Shown piece by piece: positions 9,447-20,155 of a stretch of DNA of 64,000 nucleotides; within the stretch, counting starts at the first letter, position 1; each line of letters begins with the position of its first letter. This DNA is from Exobasidium rhododendri (Eukaryota; Basidiomycota; Exobasidiomycetes; Exobasidiales; Exobasidiaceae), in contig CP110631.1 of the NCBI GenBank assembly GCA_026210745.1, forward strand, positions 1,240,001 through 1,304,000, written 5' to 3'. Made by a program: the position numbers and the translations under genes. The notes under the pieces are model-generated. The model saw only the letters and a program-made list of their open reading frames with translations, was not told where the DNA came from and ran no database searches.

Positions 9447-12400
9447 TCATCGTCCTGCCTGCGCCTTTCCTGCCAATTGACAGCGGTCTAGGAGAGCGTG
9501 GTAGAGGAACTTGTACGCCCACAGATTGCCCTTCATTCTTCGAATGTCCACACTGTACAAGCCTGGCAAGTTCTTGATCTTTGTTATTTCGACGGAGAAT
9601 CGAACTTCCTGCCCTCCGTCCACAGAGGCTTCACCGTAGATGGGAGGCGAAGATGAGTGCATGTCATCGTTGGTGGTGGTCGAGGAAGACAGTGCTGCGT
9701 TCTGTTGATTGCTGCCTCTTCGCAGTAGAGCACGCAGGCTTCCCGCTCCCGCCGTAGTACTTGGACTGGTACTAAGCAGGCTGGGCGAAGCAGTGTTGCG
9801 AGCGGCACTGCTTCTCTCAAAGTCGGCTTGGGTGGGTGGAAAGACGGAGGTTCGGATGCTCACTCCTAGACCTTGAGTGGCGCCCATCAACGTCTTTGCT
9901 CTCTTCTTGCGGATACACTCTAGCTTGTAGTCTTCTTCCCTTTCCTTTTTCACCTCGATGCCCATCTGCAGGAGAGCCTTGCGAATCTGTTCAAAGACCT
10001 CGTCGGGCGTTCGTGAAGTCAAGGCAGACTGATCCACAGCACCCTGATGTACTCGAAGGGTGGTGTCATCGGTTTTGTTGGCAGGCATCATGGATCTCGT
10101 CAACATGGTCGATGTACGCGGCGTAGCGTGCTGCTGGACAGTGGAAGAGGAGGATTTGTTACCACTGGCACTGCTCATTCCACCCGTAGATGCTTCTGTG
10201 ATGCCAGTAGCATCCGTCGCTTGACTGGTGTGACTGTGGGTCCCAGAAGTAGATCGAGAGGAAGGGACAGACTCAAGTGCACTAGCGTCGAGCTTCTCCA
10301 TCCTTCCCTCTTCTGCTTTACCGACGTCATTTGTGACGATCAGTTGAGGCGGCGGTGGCGAGCCCACTTTCTGAACCCCTCCCTGCTTTCCACCGGAGTC
10401 TTGACTCTTATTCAACTCAAACGGTCCCAACGGTGGCTTCTCATCAAACGCTGCACCTCGAGGAGACAGACTTTTCTTTCGAAACCAATCCATCACCTTC
10501 TTGGCTGCATTACTGCTGGGACCAACTGTGGAGTTACTCTCGTTCAATCGCGCATCAAACGGAACGTTGTTGTCTGCCTTTGTGATGCGATTCTTGTTGC
10601 TGCCTGTAGTGGCGGTCGGGTACTGTCGAACAGACCCGTTGGTGGTGGCCACGGAAGCAGACGAAGGCGAGACGCCAGAGGACGACGCGGTGCCCGGTCT
10701 CTTTGGTGTGTCGTACTTGCTAGTGCTGCTCGTCAGCGTGTCTTTGCGTGATCGAGCAGTCATTCGCTTCTCTTCCTTTGTCGTCTTACTCATTGACGTC
10801 GGTGTTGGAGGTGGTTTCGAAGCGGTCGAAGCGGTGCTGTTTGATTGGTCTCCGTACTTTCCTACGACCAAGCTCATCGCTTTTCTTCTATTGCTGCTCG
10901 TCTTCCGGCCTACTGTGACGTCTTGCTTCACTGCAGCGGGTGTGGTGACTGGAGCGTTCTTCACCTCTTCCTTACGCGACGACGAAGACGTTAGCGCGTT
11001 GTTTCGACCGTTGAGGGAGAGCACAGCGTCGTTGTTATTGCTGATGCTGGGCGAAGACATCAGTCTCGAGAAGAAGAACTTATCCGTCGACATACCCTTT
11101 CGATGTCGAGTGGCACTCTTTTCTGCGGCATTTCCCTGTTCCGACTTACTAGGCACCATCATCACAGGACTGGTGGCAGTAGTCGCAGTACTGACTCGAC
11201 CTTGAGAAGTTCGAGGGGCGCCAACAGCCTTTCGAGGCTCCGCTTTTGCTTCGGACACGATGGGATCTTTCGGTGGAATGGTCTGGTCTTCCTGTTTGCT
11301 TGGCGCTGCTGGCAAAGTGTTGAGATTGCTAGAAGGAGTGAAGGAAGGAGTGACGGAAGCATGCTTTGTCGTCGCGACGCCAGACTCTTGACGAGCACCA
11401 GACATCACTTCGTTGGTCACCTTGCTGGGTACAGCAGCGTTGCTCGAATGCACGCCATTGCTCGCCGCTTGTTCTGCTGCTGTGGTAACAGGCGACGCGG
11501 CAACAGTAGCACCTTCCTTGGGGACCGGCACGTTTCCCTTGGAGGGCATTATTATTTCAGGCGTCGACAAGATCTCTTCTGCTTCTTTTCGTGGCACTCG
11601 AGGCACAGGTGGGATACTTTCGTTTGTCGCAACAGCAGATCGCTTCACATCCCCTTCTTTCCTCTTGCTTGCAGAATCGCCGTCATACTCGAGCTGAATC
11701 GTGTGCCTCTGTGTCTTCTGACCTGCAGATTTCTTGCCAATAGCCGAGGTAGAGGAAGGGCCATAGCGACTTGTTTGCTCTGCATTGCTTCGAGGTTTGT
11801 CCTTCTCCAACGGTGCAGGGACTTCTGCGACGGCAACAGGAGTAGGCAACCCTGTCACTGGTCTAGAACGATGATTCGTCGAACTGAATGCTCCTCCATC
11901 ACCGCCTGCCTCGTACAGTCGATCCGGCACAGTAGAGCTAGAAGCGATTGCGCTCTGATGACGCTGTTGCTTGACAGAAGGCGCATCGCCACTGGTAGAA
12001 ATACTCGATCCATTGCTCCTACCTCCCAATGCCGCTTGCTGCTGTTCGATCATCTGTTGTTGCATCATCATCTGCTGTCTATACACCATCCGTTTCTTGT
12101 TCTGCTGTTCAACGGCTGCTCGTTCCAAGTCTTCCACGCTGAATCGAAAGAGGTCTTGATAAGGCGACAACCAGGAATGTGCCATGACGGTTTCCAAATC
12201 GGCTCTCTTCACAGGATCTGGCACCAGCATCTTACAGAGCAGGTCTCGAGGTTCAGCACCGATGTACTCTGGAAATGTCAGCGGCGTGGCCATGATGTAC
12301 TTGTAGAGTAGGTTAATATTGTCTCCCTCCGGATTTTTGGGATCGTCGTCGTAGGGGAGGTATCCCGCTAGCATGGCGTAGAGAATGACACCGCAAGACC

Positions 12401-13556
12401 AGACATCTACAGCCGATCCAGCATACAGTCCATCTTGCACCACCAATTCAGGAGCAGCATAGCAAGGGCTTCCACAACTTGTGGCCATCAAGTCATCTTT
12501 CCGATTCTCAAAATTGTTCGCAAACCCAAAATCAGTAATGATGACGTTTCTATTTCGATCCAGCAGAAGGTTCTCCAGCTTGAGATCTCGATGCACGATC
12601 TTCTTTTGATGAAGATACGATACTCCCGAAATGAGCTGAGCAAACAGTCGACAGGCATCTCGCTCTTTGAGGTATTTGTGCGCAAGAATGTGATCGAACA
12701 ATTCTCCACCGCTGGCATACTCCAGCACGATTCCAATATATCGATCCGACTCTATCACCTCGTACAATCTCACAATGTTGGGATGCCTCACATCCTTGAG
12801 CACACGAATTTCCTTCTCTACCTTGCCCATCTTGGATGGGTCCTTGCTTGGTCCAGTAATTTGCAAGTGTCCATCTGCTGTGCCTACTTTGTCTCGCTTG
12901 ATCAACTTTACAGCCACTTCCTCGCCCCATTCCTTGTGAACACCCAACTTAACCTTTCCAAATTCGCCTTCCCCCAGTGTTTGGAGTAGAAGATAGTTTC
13001 CAAAGTGGACTTGCTGCCTTCGAGGGTGAGCAGCAAAGTATTGTAGGGCAGCAGGAGAGGTGATGGGAATTCCGTTCTGAATGGCATTTGCATCTATAAC
13101 AGTTCCACTGGGCGAGATCGGAAGTTGCGGTCCCATGCTGTTCGTCTGAGTAGGAGCAGACGACATTGTTGGATGTGCACTGGCTCTTCGGTCATTGTAA
13201 GCAGCGTTTTCTATCGTGCTCAAGACGCTCGAATCGGCCTGCCGAGACGAAGTGTGTTGCGATCGACTGGTCGGTGTAGGCATCGCAGAAACAGGTCGAT
13301 GACCATGTGTTTGACCGCCTGTAGAAGATTTGCTGGGTGGATGCTCGTTGTCTTGGAGGGCAAATCCTGCTCCGGTCATGCTGGCGAAATTGCCAAGACC
13401 TGGCGCCGGCGTGATGCCTCTGCTAGGTGCCGAGCTCGGCGGACCCATGCTCGTCGTACTGAGAGCTGGCGAAGGATAATGCTGTCCGTATCCAGCAGAT
13501 CCTCGCCTGTCTTCACCACCGTTGCTGCCGCGATTACCTTTACCGATGAGGTCCAT
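9447..13556 (-). CDS. kin4: Kin4-type serine/threonine kinase with C-terminal KA1 domain
   Basis: Single exon, 1,369 aa from ATG 13556 (a GTG lies just upstream in frame). The kinase domain is at about residues 190-465: glycine loop LGEGEFGKV, Lys in AVKLIKRDK, HRDLKLENLL, DFGFANNF, and activation loop SCGSPCYAAPELV. The string DDDPKNPEGDNINLLYKYI is the hallmark of the fungal Kin4 branch of CAMKL kinases. A Gln-rich helix follows the kinase. About 800 disordered Ser/Thr/Pro residues come next, then a KA1-like membrane-binding end (RFSVEITKIKNLPGLYSVDI ... YKFLYHALLDRC). In budding yeast Kin4 inhibits mitotic exit when the spindle is misplaced; the role here is inferred from family only. The plus-strand ORFs opposite this gene are shadows. 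Confidence 0.85.
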   Translation of the reverse strand: MDLIGKGNRGSNGGEDRRGSAGYGQHYPSPALSTTSMGPPSSAPSRGITPAPGLGNFASMTGAGFALQDNEHPPSKSSTGGQTHGHRPVSAMPTPTSRSQHTSSRQADSSVLSTIENAAYNDRRASAHPTMSSAPTQTNSMGPQLPISPSGTVIDANAIQNGIPITSPAALQYFAAHPRRQQVHFGNYLLLQTLGEGEFGKVKLGVHKEWGEEVAVKLIKRDKVGTADGHLQITGPSKDPSKMGKVEKEIRVLKDVRHPNIVRLYEVIESDRYIGIVLEYASGGELFDHILAHKYLKERDACRLFAQLISGVSYLHQKKIVHRDLKLENLLLDRNRNVIITDFGFANNFENRKDDLMATSCGSPCYAAPELVVQDGLYAGSAVDVWSCGVILYAMLAGYLPYDDDPKNPEGDNINLLYKYIMATPLTFPEYIGAEPRDLLCKMLVPDPVKRADLETVMAHSWLSPYQDLFRFSVEDLERAAVEQQNKKRMVYRQQMMMQQQMIEQQQAALGGRSNGSSISTSGDAPSVKQQRHQSAIASSSTVPDRLYEAGGDGGAFSSTNHRSRPVTGLPTPVAVAEVPAPLEKDKPRSNAEQTSRYGPSSTSAIGKKSAGQKTQRHTIQLEYDGDSASKRKEGDVKRSAVATNESIPPVPRVPRKEAEEILSTPEIIMPSKGNVPVPKEGATVAASPVTTAAEQAASNGVHSSNAAVPSKVTNEVMSGARQESGVATTKHASVTPSFTPSSNLNTLPAAPSKQEDQTIPPKDPIVSEAKAEPRKAVGAPRTSQGRVSTATTATSPVMMVPSKSEQGNAAEKSATRHRKGMSTDKFFFSRLMSSPSISNNNDAVLSLNGRNNALTSSSSRKEEVKNAPVTTPAAVKQDVTVGRKTSSNRRKAMSLVVGKYGDQSNSTASTASKPPPTPTSMSKTTKEEKRMTARSRKDTLTSSTSKYDTPKRPGTASSSGVSPSSASVATTNGSVRQYPTATTGSNKNRITKADNNVPFDARLNESNSTVGPSSNAAKKVMDWFRKKSLSPRGAAFDEKPPLGPFELNKSQDSGGKQGGVQKVGSPPPPQLIVTNDVGKAEEGRMEKLDASALESVPSSRSTSGTHSHTSQATDATGITEASTGGMSSASGNKSSSSTVQQHATPRTSTMLTRSMMPANKTDDTTLRVHQGAVDQSALTSRTPDEVFEQIRKALLQMGIEVKKEREEDYKLECIRKKRAKTLMGATQGLGVSIRTSVFPPTQADFERSSAARNTASPSLLSTSPSTTAGAGSLRALLRRGSNQQNAALSSSTTTNDDMHSSSPPIYGEASVDGGQEVRFSVEITKIKNLPGLYSVDIRRMKGNLWAYKFLYHALLDRCQLAGKAQAGR

Positions 13557-15125
13557 GATGGACACGGCGAAGAGGAGGTAAGGTAAGGCAGCGACACAAC
13601 GCTTAATAGCCTTTCCTCAGCTGTAGGAACTAGATAGAAGCGTCAGTAACGTGTGCAGATAGATAGAGCTCATACGACTGAAGGTGAAAGGGAGGAAGAG
13701 CGAATGTATCTCCATCGACCCTGCTCTACATCACTTCCTCCATCACTCTTTCACCCACACCCGCCTCAGCAAATGAGCACGCGCCTCGTGCCTACATTCT
13801 GATACGGGTAATACCGCCAGTCGCCGAGGAACTCACTTCTCGTGTGCAGTGCCTAAGGTGTGTATCGTCTCGGGCCTAGTATGCAGAAAGCTGAAGAGAC
13901 AGAGTGTCGCTGTGAGAAGGAAGGGGGGTCCGAGGGCCAAGCACACAACAAAGGGCGTGTTTGGAGCTGCCTTGTTAATCTCGGGCCCTGCTTGTCAAGG
14001 GACAATCTGGACACCTTGTTGCACGAGCTCGGCAATGTCTAGCAAAAGGAGAGATGCTTTCCTTCTGCTCGCCCCCCTAGGCTGTGACGGAATGGATGGG
14101 TTTATGTGACGGGTTGAAGGAGGGAGGTATAGCCTGGGGGTGGCGATGGTAGAAGTGCCTTTTTCGAGCAATAACGGAGGTTGCTAGGCGCAGGACTAAT
14201 TCGCTCCCAGTCAATACGACTTGCGATAATTGCATGTCTAGAAGCAATCATTTCAGTCTCAGATTGACGCGTTGTATTCGAAAAAGGGGTGAGCTCGTGC
14301 GCTAGTCACTGCTATTGCTTCTCTCATACCTGCCCTTTCTCTTTTTTTCCCGGCCTTTTCTGCCATCTTTCCTGACTTTAGATTTGAGACAGACAATTCC
14401 CAATAGAACAATGTTTTCGCGACGAGGCTCGAGCATGTAAGGGGAACATCAATGGAAGAATCTTTTGAAAGAGAAAAATGGGGAAAGGATTAGTCTTTCC
14501 AAGGGTCTGGATGTCTCTGAATACGTATGTCTTACTTTGTGATCCGACGACGATGCACTCTATATATATCTATTGTCGTCGATCTCCAGTACCGATGAGA
14601 CGAATCAATCTGTCTTGAGCGCATGCATGTCTTGCGAGGAGGAGCAGCATTGAGCAGCAAAACGTCCATTCGGTACTGACACTACTCCGAGAGGGCTTTT
14701 CCTGCCCCATGACAGCCCAACGAAGGCAGCCGGATGTGCTTTACGACTGTTCTCTGACCCCGCAGAAAAGGTACGCAGAGGGGTGTGTGCGACAAGGGTC
14801 TGCTGTCGAATGAAGGCAGTGCCAATCATGGCATACCAAGATGAAGAAGTGAAGGAAGTACAGGAGTGCGAGGCATTCGCGATTGCTTTCATTTACTGTC
14901 TATTTTCCCACATGAAACATCTTGAGTAGCAACCAATCTGAATAGCTATGTCATGAGTCCCGAGTCGAGGAGCACCACTCCAATCTCTCCTTTTAATGAC
15001 ACCGCCAAGGGAGGAATAGAGGTTCGGAAGGGCGATCAGGCTATTTCTCGCTCATACCCCACACTACAATTCAAAGTGTCCACAATAAAGATAGCTCTCT
15101 ATTGGACGCAAGATTAAGCGGAGGA
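13557..15125. other. 1.6 kb region between kin4 5' end and cyclic phosphodiesterase 3' end
   Basis: Probably kin4 promoter and 5' leader. Sequence just upstream of the start contains TTACCTTACCTCC on the coding strand, and the region could hide a leader intron. Short ORFs at 13849-14109 and 14605-14892 show no family resemblance. No RNA gene recognised. Confidence 0.5.
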
Positions 15126-15919
15126 CTAGAGCTCGATCCTTTGCAGTCTCTTCCACTCCTCAACAGGACCATTTGACGACCACAACTCAATCGCACCGAA
15201 GGTGACCTTGTTCATCTTCTTCTTCCCACTTCCGAAGGCAACGTTTCCCTTGCAGCCCGTGACGAGTCCGCTCTTTTGCATAAGTTTGATCTGCTTTTGA
15301 GCTTCCTCTGATGAAAGTGTCGCATAAAGTAGTGAGCAATGAGGAAAGTACTCTGGTTGATCTTGAAGCGAGAACGTTTTACGCAGTTCCGTATTCAGGG
15401 ACAACAGAAGTGGGTCTTTCGCTAGAGAAAGAAGGATGCACTGTTGTGATGTCGATGAGAGAGGAAGAGTCAGGCTTCCAGATATAGACGTCATGCTTTC
15501 ATCCCATTCACCTGAAAGTACATTCCTCTCGTCGTCAACTCGTCCAGACTGCACTCAATCGGGCCAGCATTGCTCTCGGTGCTCTTCCACTGTGCTAGTC
15601 CATCTTGAAATGCAGTCCAGGTCTTGTCAGCTTGCCAACCTTGCTCGGCTTGCAGACCAGCAATCAATGTGGCGTGAGGAAGGAAAGAGGCCGATGCAAC
15701 AGATGGGAATGTATTCTGCAACGACTTCATCTCCTCTTGCAAGATAGCGTGCTCTTCGGCTACCGTTGGTATCAGCCACAATGCAAGACCTGAAAAGGTG
15801 GAGGAGGCGTTTGTAGAAGCATGATCAGATGCTGCGGTCCAGAGATGCCACTACGATCAGCCCTGTCTTGCATTTGCTGCGATCCCCTCGTCGTACATGT
15901 AGTCCCAGCACTCACCCAT
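15126..15919 (-). CDS. cpd1: 2',3'-cyclic-nucleotide 3'-phosphodiesterase (2H family, CPDase)
   Basis: Three exons: 15916-15919, 15512-15789, 15126-15440; 198 aa. The first coding exon is only 4 nt (ATG G). Joining it across the 126-bp intron (GTGAGT...TTTTCAG) gives MGLALWLIPT, the expected N-terminus. The second intron, 15441-15511, joins YFQ to CILLSLAK. Two histidine motifs, PHATL and PHCSLL, are the 2H-phosphoesterase catalytic pair H-x-T/S. The enzyme opens cyclic phosphates, including ADP-ribose 1'',2''-cyclic phosphate left after tRNA splicing in yeast. Length fits the family. It is divergent, 663 bp away, from a Cid1-like RNA nucleotidyltransferase. Confidence 0.85.
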
Positions 15920-16582
15920 CCTGATTAACTAGTGGAACAACCTTTCTCTAGAAGATGTCAAGAATGGGGCCAAGTAAGGGGAATCTCCCGACGCGTGGCC
16001 GAGATGGACTTTCGAGAGGCAACGACGTTGTAAAGCTACTTCGCATCACCGAAACGTCTCTCGATACCGCCCCCCCCCCCGCTCTACACCCTTCTCCCTG
16101 TAGTCTGTGGTGCGAATAAAAGAGAGGAGACTTCGTTGAGTCTGGAAGGCTACGTACCGAGAGGGATCTACAGTAGCGAGAGACAGTATCGGTCAATCCT
16201 CAAGATCTCGTCGGCGGGACATCTCACCATCTCCTAGACCCAGAACAGGCTGGCCTGGTACAATCTTTCTTGCTTACGACGAGCGGCATAGACAGTTTTC
16301 TCTTATACCACTGTGGCTGCCATACCCGCTTGTGCATCTCCTGGCTAGGACGATTAAAGAGCCTATACCTGTAATTGACAGACAGCCTAGTGAAGGCGAC
16401 CTATTCTGCACAGCATTGCAGGGGGATCGCAGGTACAAGGGAGGAGAAGCTATTGCGACAGCTTCAAGGGTTGCAGTCGGAGCTTGGACATTCAAATTGC
16501 TGCCCTTCACGTTGGAGAGTCTTGAAGACAGCTAATTCCTGTGAAATTTGTGCACCATCAACTATTCATCAACGTGACGACA
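15920..16582. other. Divergent intergenic region, CPDase / Cid1-like gene
   Basis: Shared upstream region. It contains a run of eleven C at 16070-16080. The Cid1-like frame is open from GTG 16541, but the first ATG is 16583. No other feature seen. Confidence 0.5.
16070..16080. repeat. C11 homopolymer
   Basis: Perfect run in the divergent CPDase / Cid1-like promoter region. Confidence 0.95.
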
Positions 16583-18978
16583 ATGAACGCGGAAACGGGA
16601 AAGTCGACAGTGACGAAGGGAAAATCGACAGTGGCGACGAGTGGCAAATGTCGAGGAGGCAGCCAGAGTGGACTTGACAATATGAAAGAAAGTGGGGATT
16701 CCAACATTACCCTCGCTGCAGGATCTCCGACTGAAGCTGTTGTAGCACACCATACAGCACCACTTCCCAGCAATCCTAGCATGCAGACTTCGGCAGCTTC
16801 CGCCACCACTTCGACCATTCACACATCGCCTCTTATCTCTAATGACAAAGCCCTCTCGATTACACCTTCACAACTTGGCTCTGGGATCGAATCTGGAGGA
16901 CAGCACACGCTTATAACGTCGCCACGCCTCAACCCAAGCTCCACTGCGCAAACGAGGGGTCCCACTGCAAATGTCAATGGTCTAGCATCGACGCACTCTG
17001 GTGTATCTCAAACGAACCACCACAGTAATCGAACGAGAGCAAGCACCTCCAGCTTTCCCGCAAGTCAGGCGACGTCTCTCAGCTCCTTACCTCAGACGGC
17101 TCAGATAGCGAATGCAGCGGCGTCTTCGATCTTACTGCGCTCAAATGGACTTCAGGCCCCCCTCACCACTTCGTCGACTTCAGCACCTTCCGCAACCAGT
17201 CAAATGACCTTGCAGAACACTTTCTACCTGCATCAGCAGCTTCAGCACCAGATGATGTACGAAAAGCATACAGTCGACCTGACGAATTGCATCATTGCCT
17301 TTCTAAGTCCAATTCTTCCGACCGAAGAGGAATATCGCATAAAGGAAGCAACGAGGCGGCAATTAGAGAAGTTGGCTGGTCGAGTGAGCCCTGGTGCCAA
17401 GCTCCTCGCTTTTGGAAGTATGGCCAACGGCTTTGCTTTGAGAAATTCCGGTGAGTGGTCTTCTGTTGCAGAAGATTGGCGCTGTGCCAGTGTAGATTCA
17501 TAGTCAAAGACTGATTTATATGTCCTCATCCCTCTTCCCTTATGAAGATATGGATCTCTGTTGCTTGAATGCGAATGTTTCAAAGGCAGAGGGATCATCG
17601 AAAACACCTGCCGCTCTTTCTGCTTCAGAATTGGTAGAAGTGCTCGCCAAGTTGATTCGGGAAGAGACTGACTACACCGTCATGCCGCTGCCCAAAGCAA
17701 GGGTTCCCATAATCAAGATAAGTAGAGCTCCCACTGCTGATTCATCCTACGAGATTGCTTGCGACATCGGCTTCGAGAACCGCTTGGCACTAGAGAATAC
17801 TCGTTTGTTGCTTACTTACGCCATGGTCGACCCGCCTCGCCTTCGTACGCTTGTCTTGTTCTTGAAGGTTTGGACGAAGCGAAGGAAGATTAATTCTCCC
17901 TACACAGGTACGCTATCGTCGTATGGCTACACTCTCTTGATGATCCATTTCCTCTGTCAAGTGAAGAGACCAGCGGTGCTGCCAAATCTGCAACAAATCC
18001 CCCCCTCAGCCTCTTCTGCTCGACAGCAAGAAGTCGCTCTGAATGGTCAGAACATCTACTTCTATGACGACGTGGCCACACTGCGAAAGGAATGGGCGTC
18101 CTTCAATACAGAGAATGTTGGCGAGCTGCTGATCGACTTTTTCCGATACTTTGCAAAAGAATTCTCTTACTCGAGGGAAGTGATTAGCATTCGAACAGAA
18201 GTCGGATCGATGCCGAAGGACGGTCACGTCTGGACATCAGAATTATGCATCGAAGATCCTTTCCAGACAGGGTACAACGTGGCGAGGACAGTGACGAGAG
18301 ATGGCCTCTATACTATCAGAGGCGAGTTCATTCGGGCAATTCGGATCTTAACAATGAGGCACGAGAGCGTTTCACAGTCCTTAGCAGAGTTGTGCGAAGA
18401 GAGAGAGGACGGCTTGACGAGAGCGCCGGACACACCAAAGTATCAAAGGCAAAGAGCCTCTTTTGCCACTACAGGTCCAGCAGCCATGCATTTCCCGGGA
18501 GTTCAATCAAACGGCACTGCGAATCTGAGGGATCTGACGAGAAGATTTGACTTGAATAATACCGCTACATCCAGAGGATCGGGAGGCAGCTTCGCATTTG
18601 AGGAAATGGCTAGAGGCCTAGGGCAAGCACAGAAGAGCAACAGTAGCAGCAGCAGTAACTTTATGGCTTTTCCACCAACGACAGCCATGTTGGCACCGCT
18701 CTCACAGAACACAGGGCTGCATCCGAGGAACCAACTGATGAGAGCAGGCCTACGGTACGATGCGAACAGGAGGGGCCAAAGTGGAAGTCCGATGAGCACT
18801 ATGGGAGTGACGTCCCCCTGTGTCGTTAATTCTTCTGCTCGTAGTGAAGACGGCAGCGGCAATTACGATAAAGCCACTTCAAAGAAGGGAAGCGCTAGCG
18901 GTAATGTGTCTGCTCAGACGAGTCCGAACTTCGACCATGCCTTTCCGCATGTCTTGTCCATGCAAACGCATCACCACC

Positions 18979-19015
<37 letters not shown>

Positions 19016-19826
19016 CTACAACAACACCACCACAACCCTGGGAGTGGGAGAAGGATCCACCAGTGGATCTGAGATTAGTTTCGGGAGCCAACGCTTTCAA
19101 CTGCACCCTCCAACGACCCTTGCCTCATCGCCCAGCATTCTGTCAGCCAAGTCAAAATATGCCGCGAATGGCAAAACGGATGCGGGTCAAGCTAAGCGAA
19201 CATCTCGGTCCTTCTCCGATGGACTCAATCGCAGCATGTCCTTGCCTAGACCGGGTGATATCGATGGGAGCGAGTGCAGGAGATCTTCCATCCCAGCGCT
19301 ATCTGAGCCAGTATCACCTAACGCTCTAATGAACAACGTCAGCTTACCGATTCGAGGTGGCCATCGTAGTGCGTTGGAGGAGTCTACCGTGACAGATGCA
19401 AGGATGGCATTCAGCGGTCATCTTTCTTCTTCACCTCGCCTTCCGCCCTCGCCCTGGTCAATGAACGGCTATTCGAGAGATAGCAATAGCAACATGACAC
19501 CAGAAGAAGACGGTAGCAGCTTTGCCCTGGACGACGACTCCGTCAGTCTGGCCGAGGAAACTTTTGACGAGGAGGCTCTGTGCGTATTGTCTCCTTCCTC
19601 ACAGAACAAGCAAGCACAGCACCATCCACTGCAATCAAAGCTGCACAAATCACAACCCAAGCCATTGCAAGAGCAACGGCAGCAAGGAGGAAGAAGATCG
19701 TTGCCCAAGAAGCCGATGATGCAAGCCGATGTACAAAGTGCTGCCAAAGATGGCAAAGAGAGTGCCATTCGCTCATGGGCAGCCACACAATCTGCAAATG
19801 TCCATCAGGACAATGACGAGATCTAG
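16583..19826 (+). CDS. Cid1-like terminal nucleotidyltransferase (TUTase / non-canonical poly(A) polymerase)
   Basis: Two exons, 16583-17450 and 17548-19826; the 97-bp intron falls inside the active site. Splicing restores GSMANGFALRNSD-MDLCCL, the nucleotidyltransferase motif GS...DxD (about residues 277-292). The third catalytic Asp is in YEIACDIGFEN. The central domain (SSYGYTLLMIHFLCQ) and the PAP-associated domain (VGELLIDFFRYFAKEFSY, then DPFQTGYNVARTV) follow. About 240 disordered residues precede the catalytic part and about 450 follow it, including a run of 12 Asn after four His (18969-19016). Total 1,048 aa. The family adds U or A tails to RNA 3' ends. At the place where S. pombe Cid1 has the His that selects UTP, this protein has Tyr, so ATP use is possible. 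Confidence 0.85.
18969..19026 (+). repeat. CAC/AAC trinucleotide tract encoding His4-Asn12
   Basis: An in-frame CAC run followed by twelve AAC codons, one TAC and two more AAC inside the Cid1-like gene. It is a slippage-prone tract in the disordered C-terminal region. Confidence 0.9.
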
Positions 19827-20155
19827 TGGGCCAGATCTAGTGTGCTTCTTCCTCTTCCTCCTCCTCCTCCTCCTCGAAAACCGTCCTCCTTCTCCCTCCG
19901 AGCATCATCCTCCCCCCTCCGTAGTCGCAGTCGCCACCTCCTCGTCCTATCTTTATCTCTGATAGAAGACTCTATTCAGGCTCACACACCCACAAATCCA
20001 TCCCACAACATCTAAGCACAAATAGTCCTCTCACATAGACCAGCATCAATGTACCAAAGAAGCATAGAATAAAGCGTAATCAATCTATTGTATTGCAATT
20101 GTCCATGTCTTATTGTCCAAGTGGGGTGGGAAAAAAAGGGGAGAAAAAAGGGGCC
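19827..20155. other. Convergent 3' intergenic region
   Basis: Pyrimidine-rich sequence (CTCCTC runs near 19850-19920) between two stop codons. It probably holds both 3' ends. No gene seen. Confidence 0.5.

Noticed and set aside
10501-12311. Long plus-strand ORFs (234 and 402 codons) opposite kin4
   Set aside because: They mirror the kin4 codons, are rich in Arg/Ser/Leu without domains, and have no splice or promoter logic; antisense shadows.
19580-19962. Plus-strand ORFs overlapping the 3' end of the Cid1-like gene
   Set aside because: Out-of-frame readings of a low-complexity exon and its pyrimidine-rich trailer.
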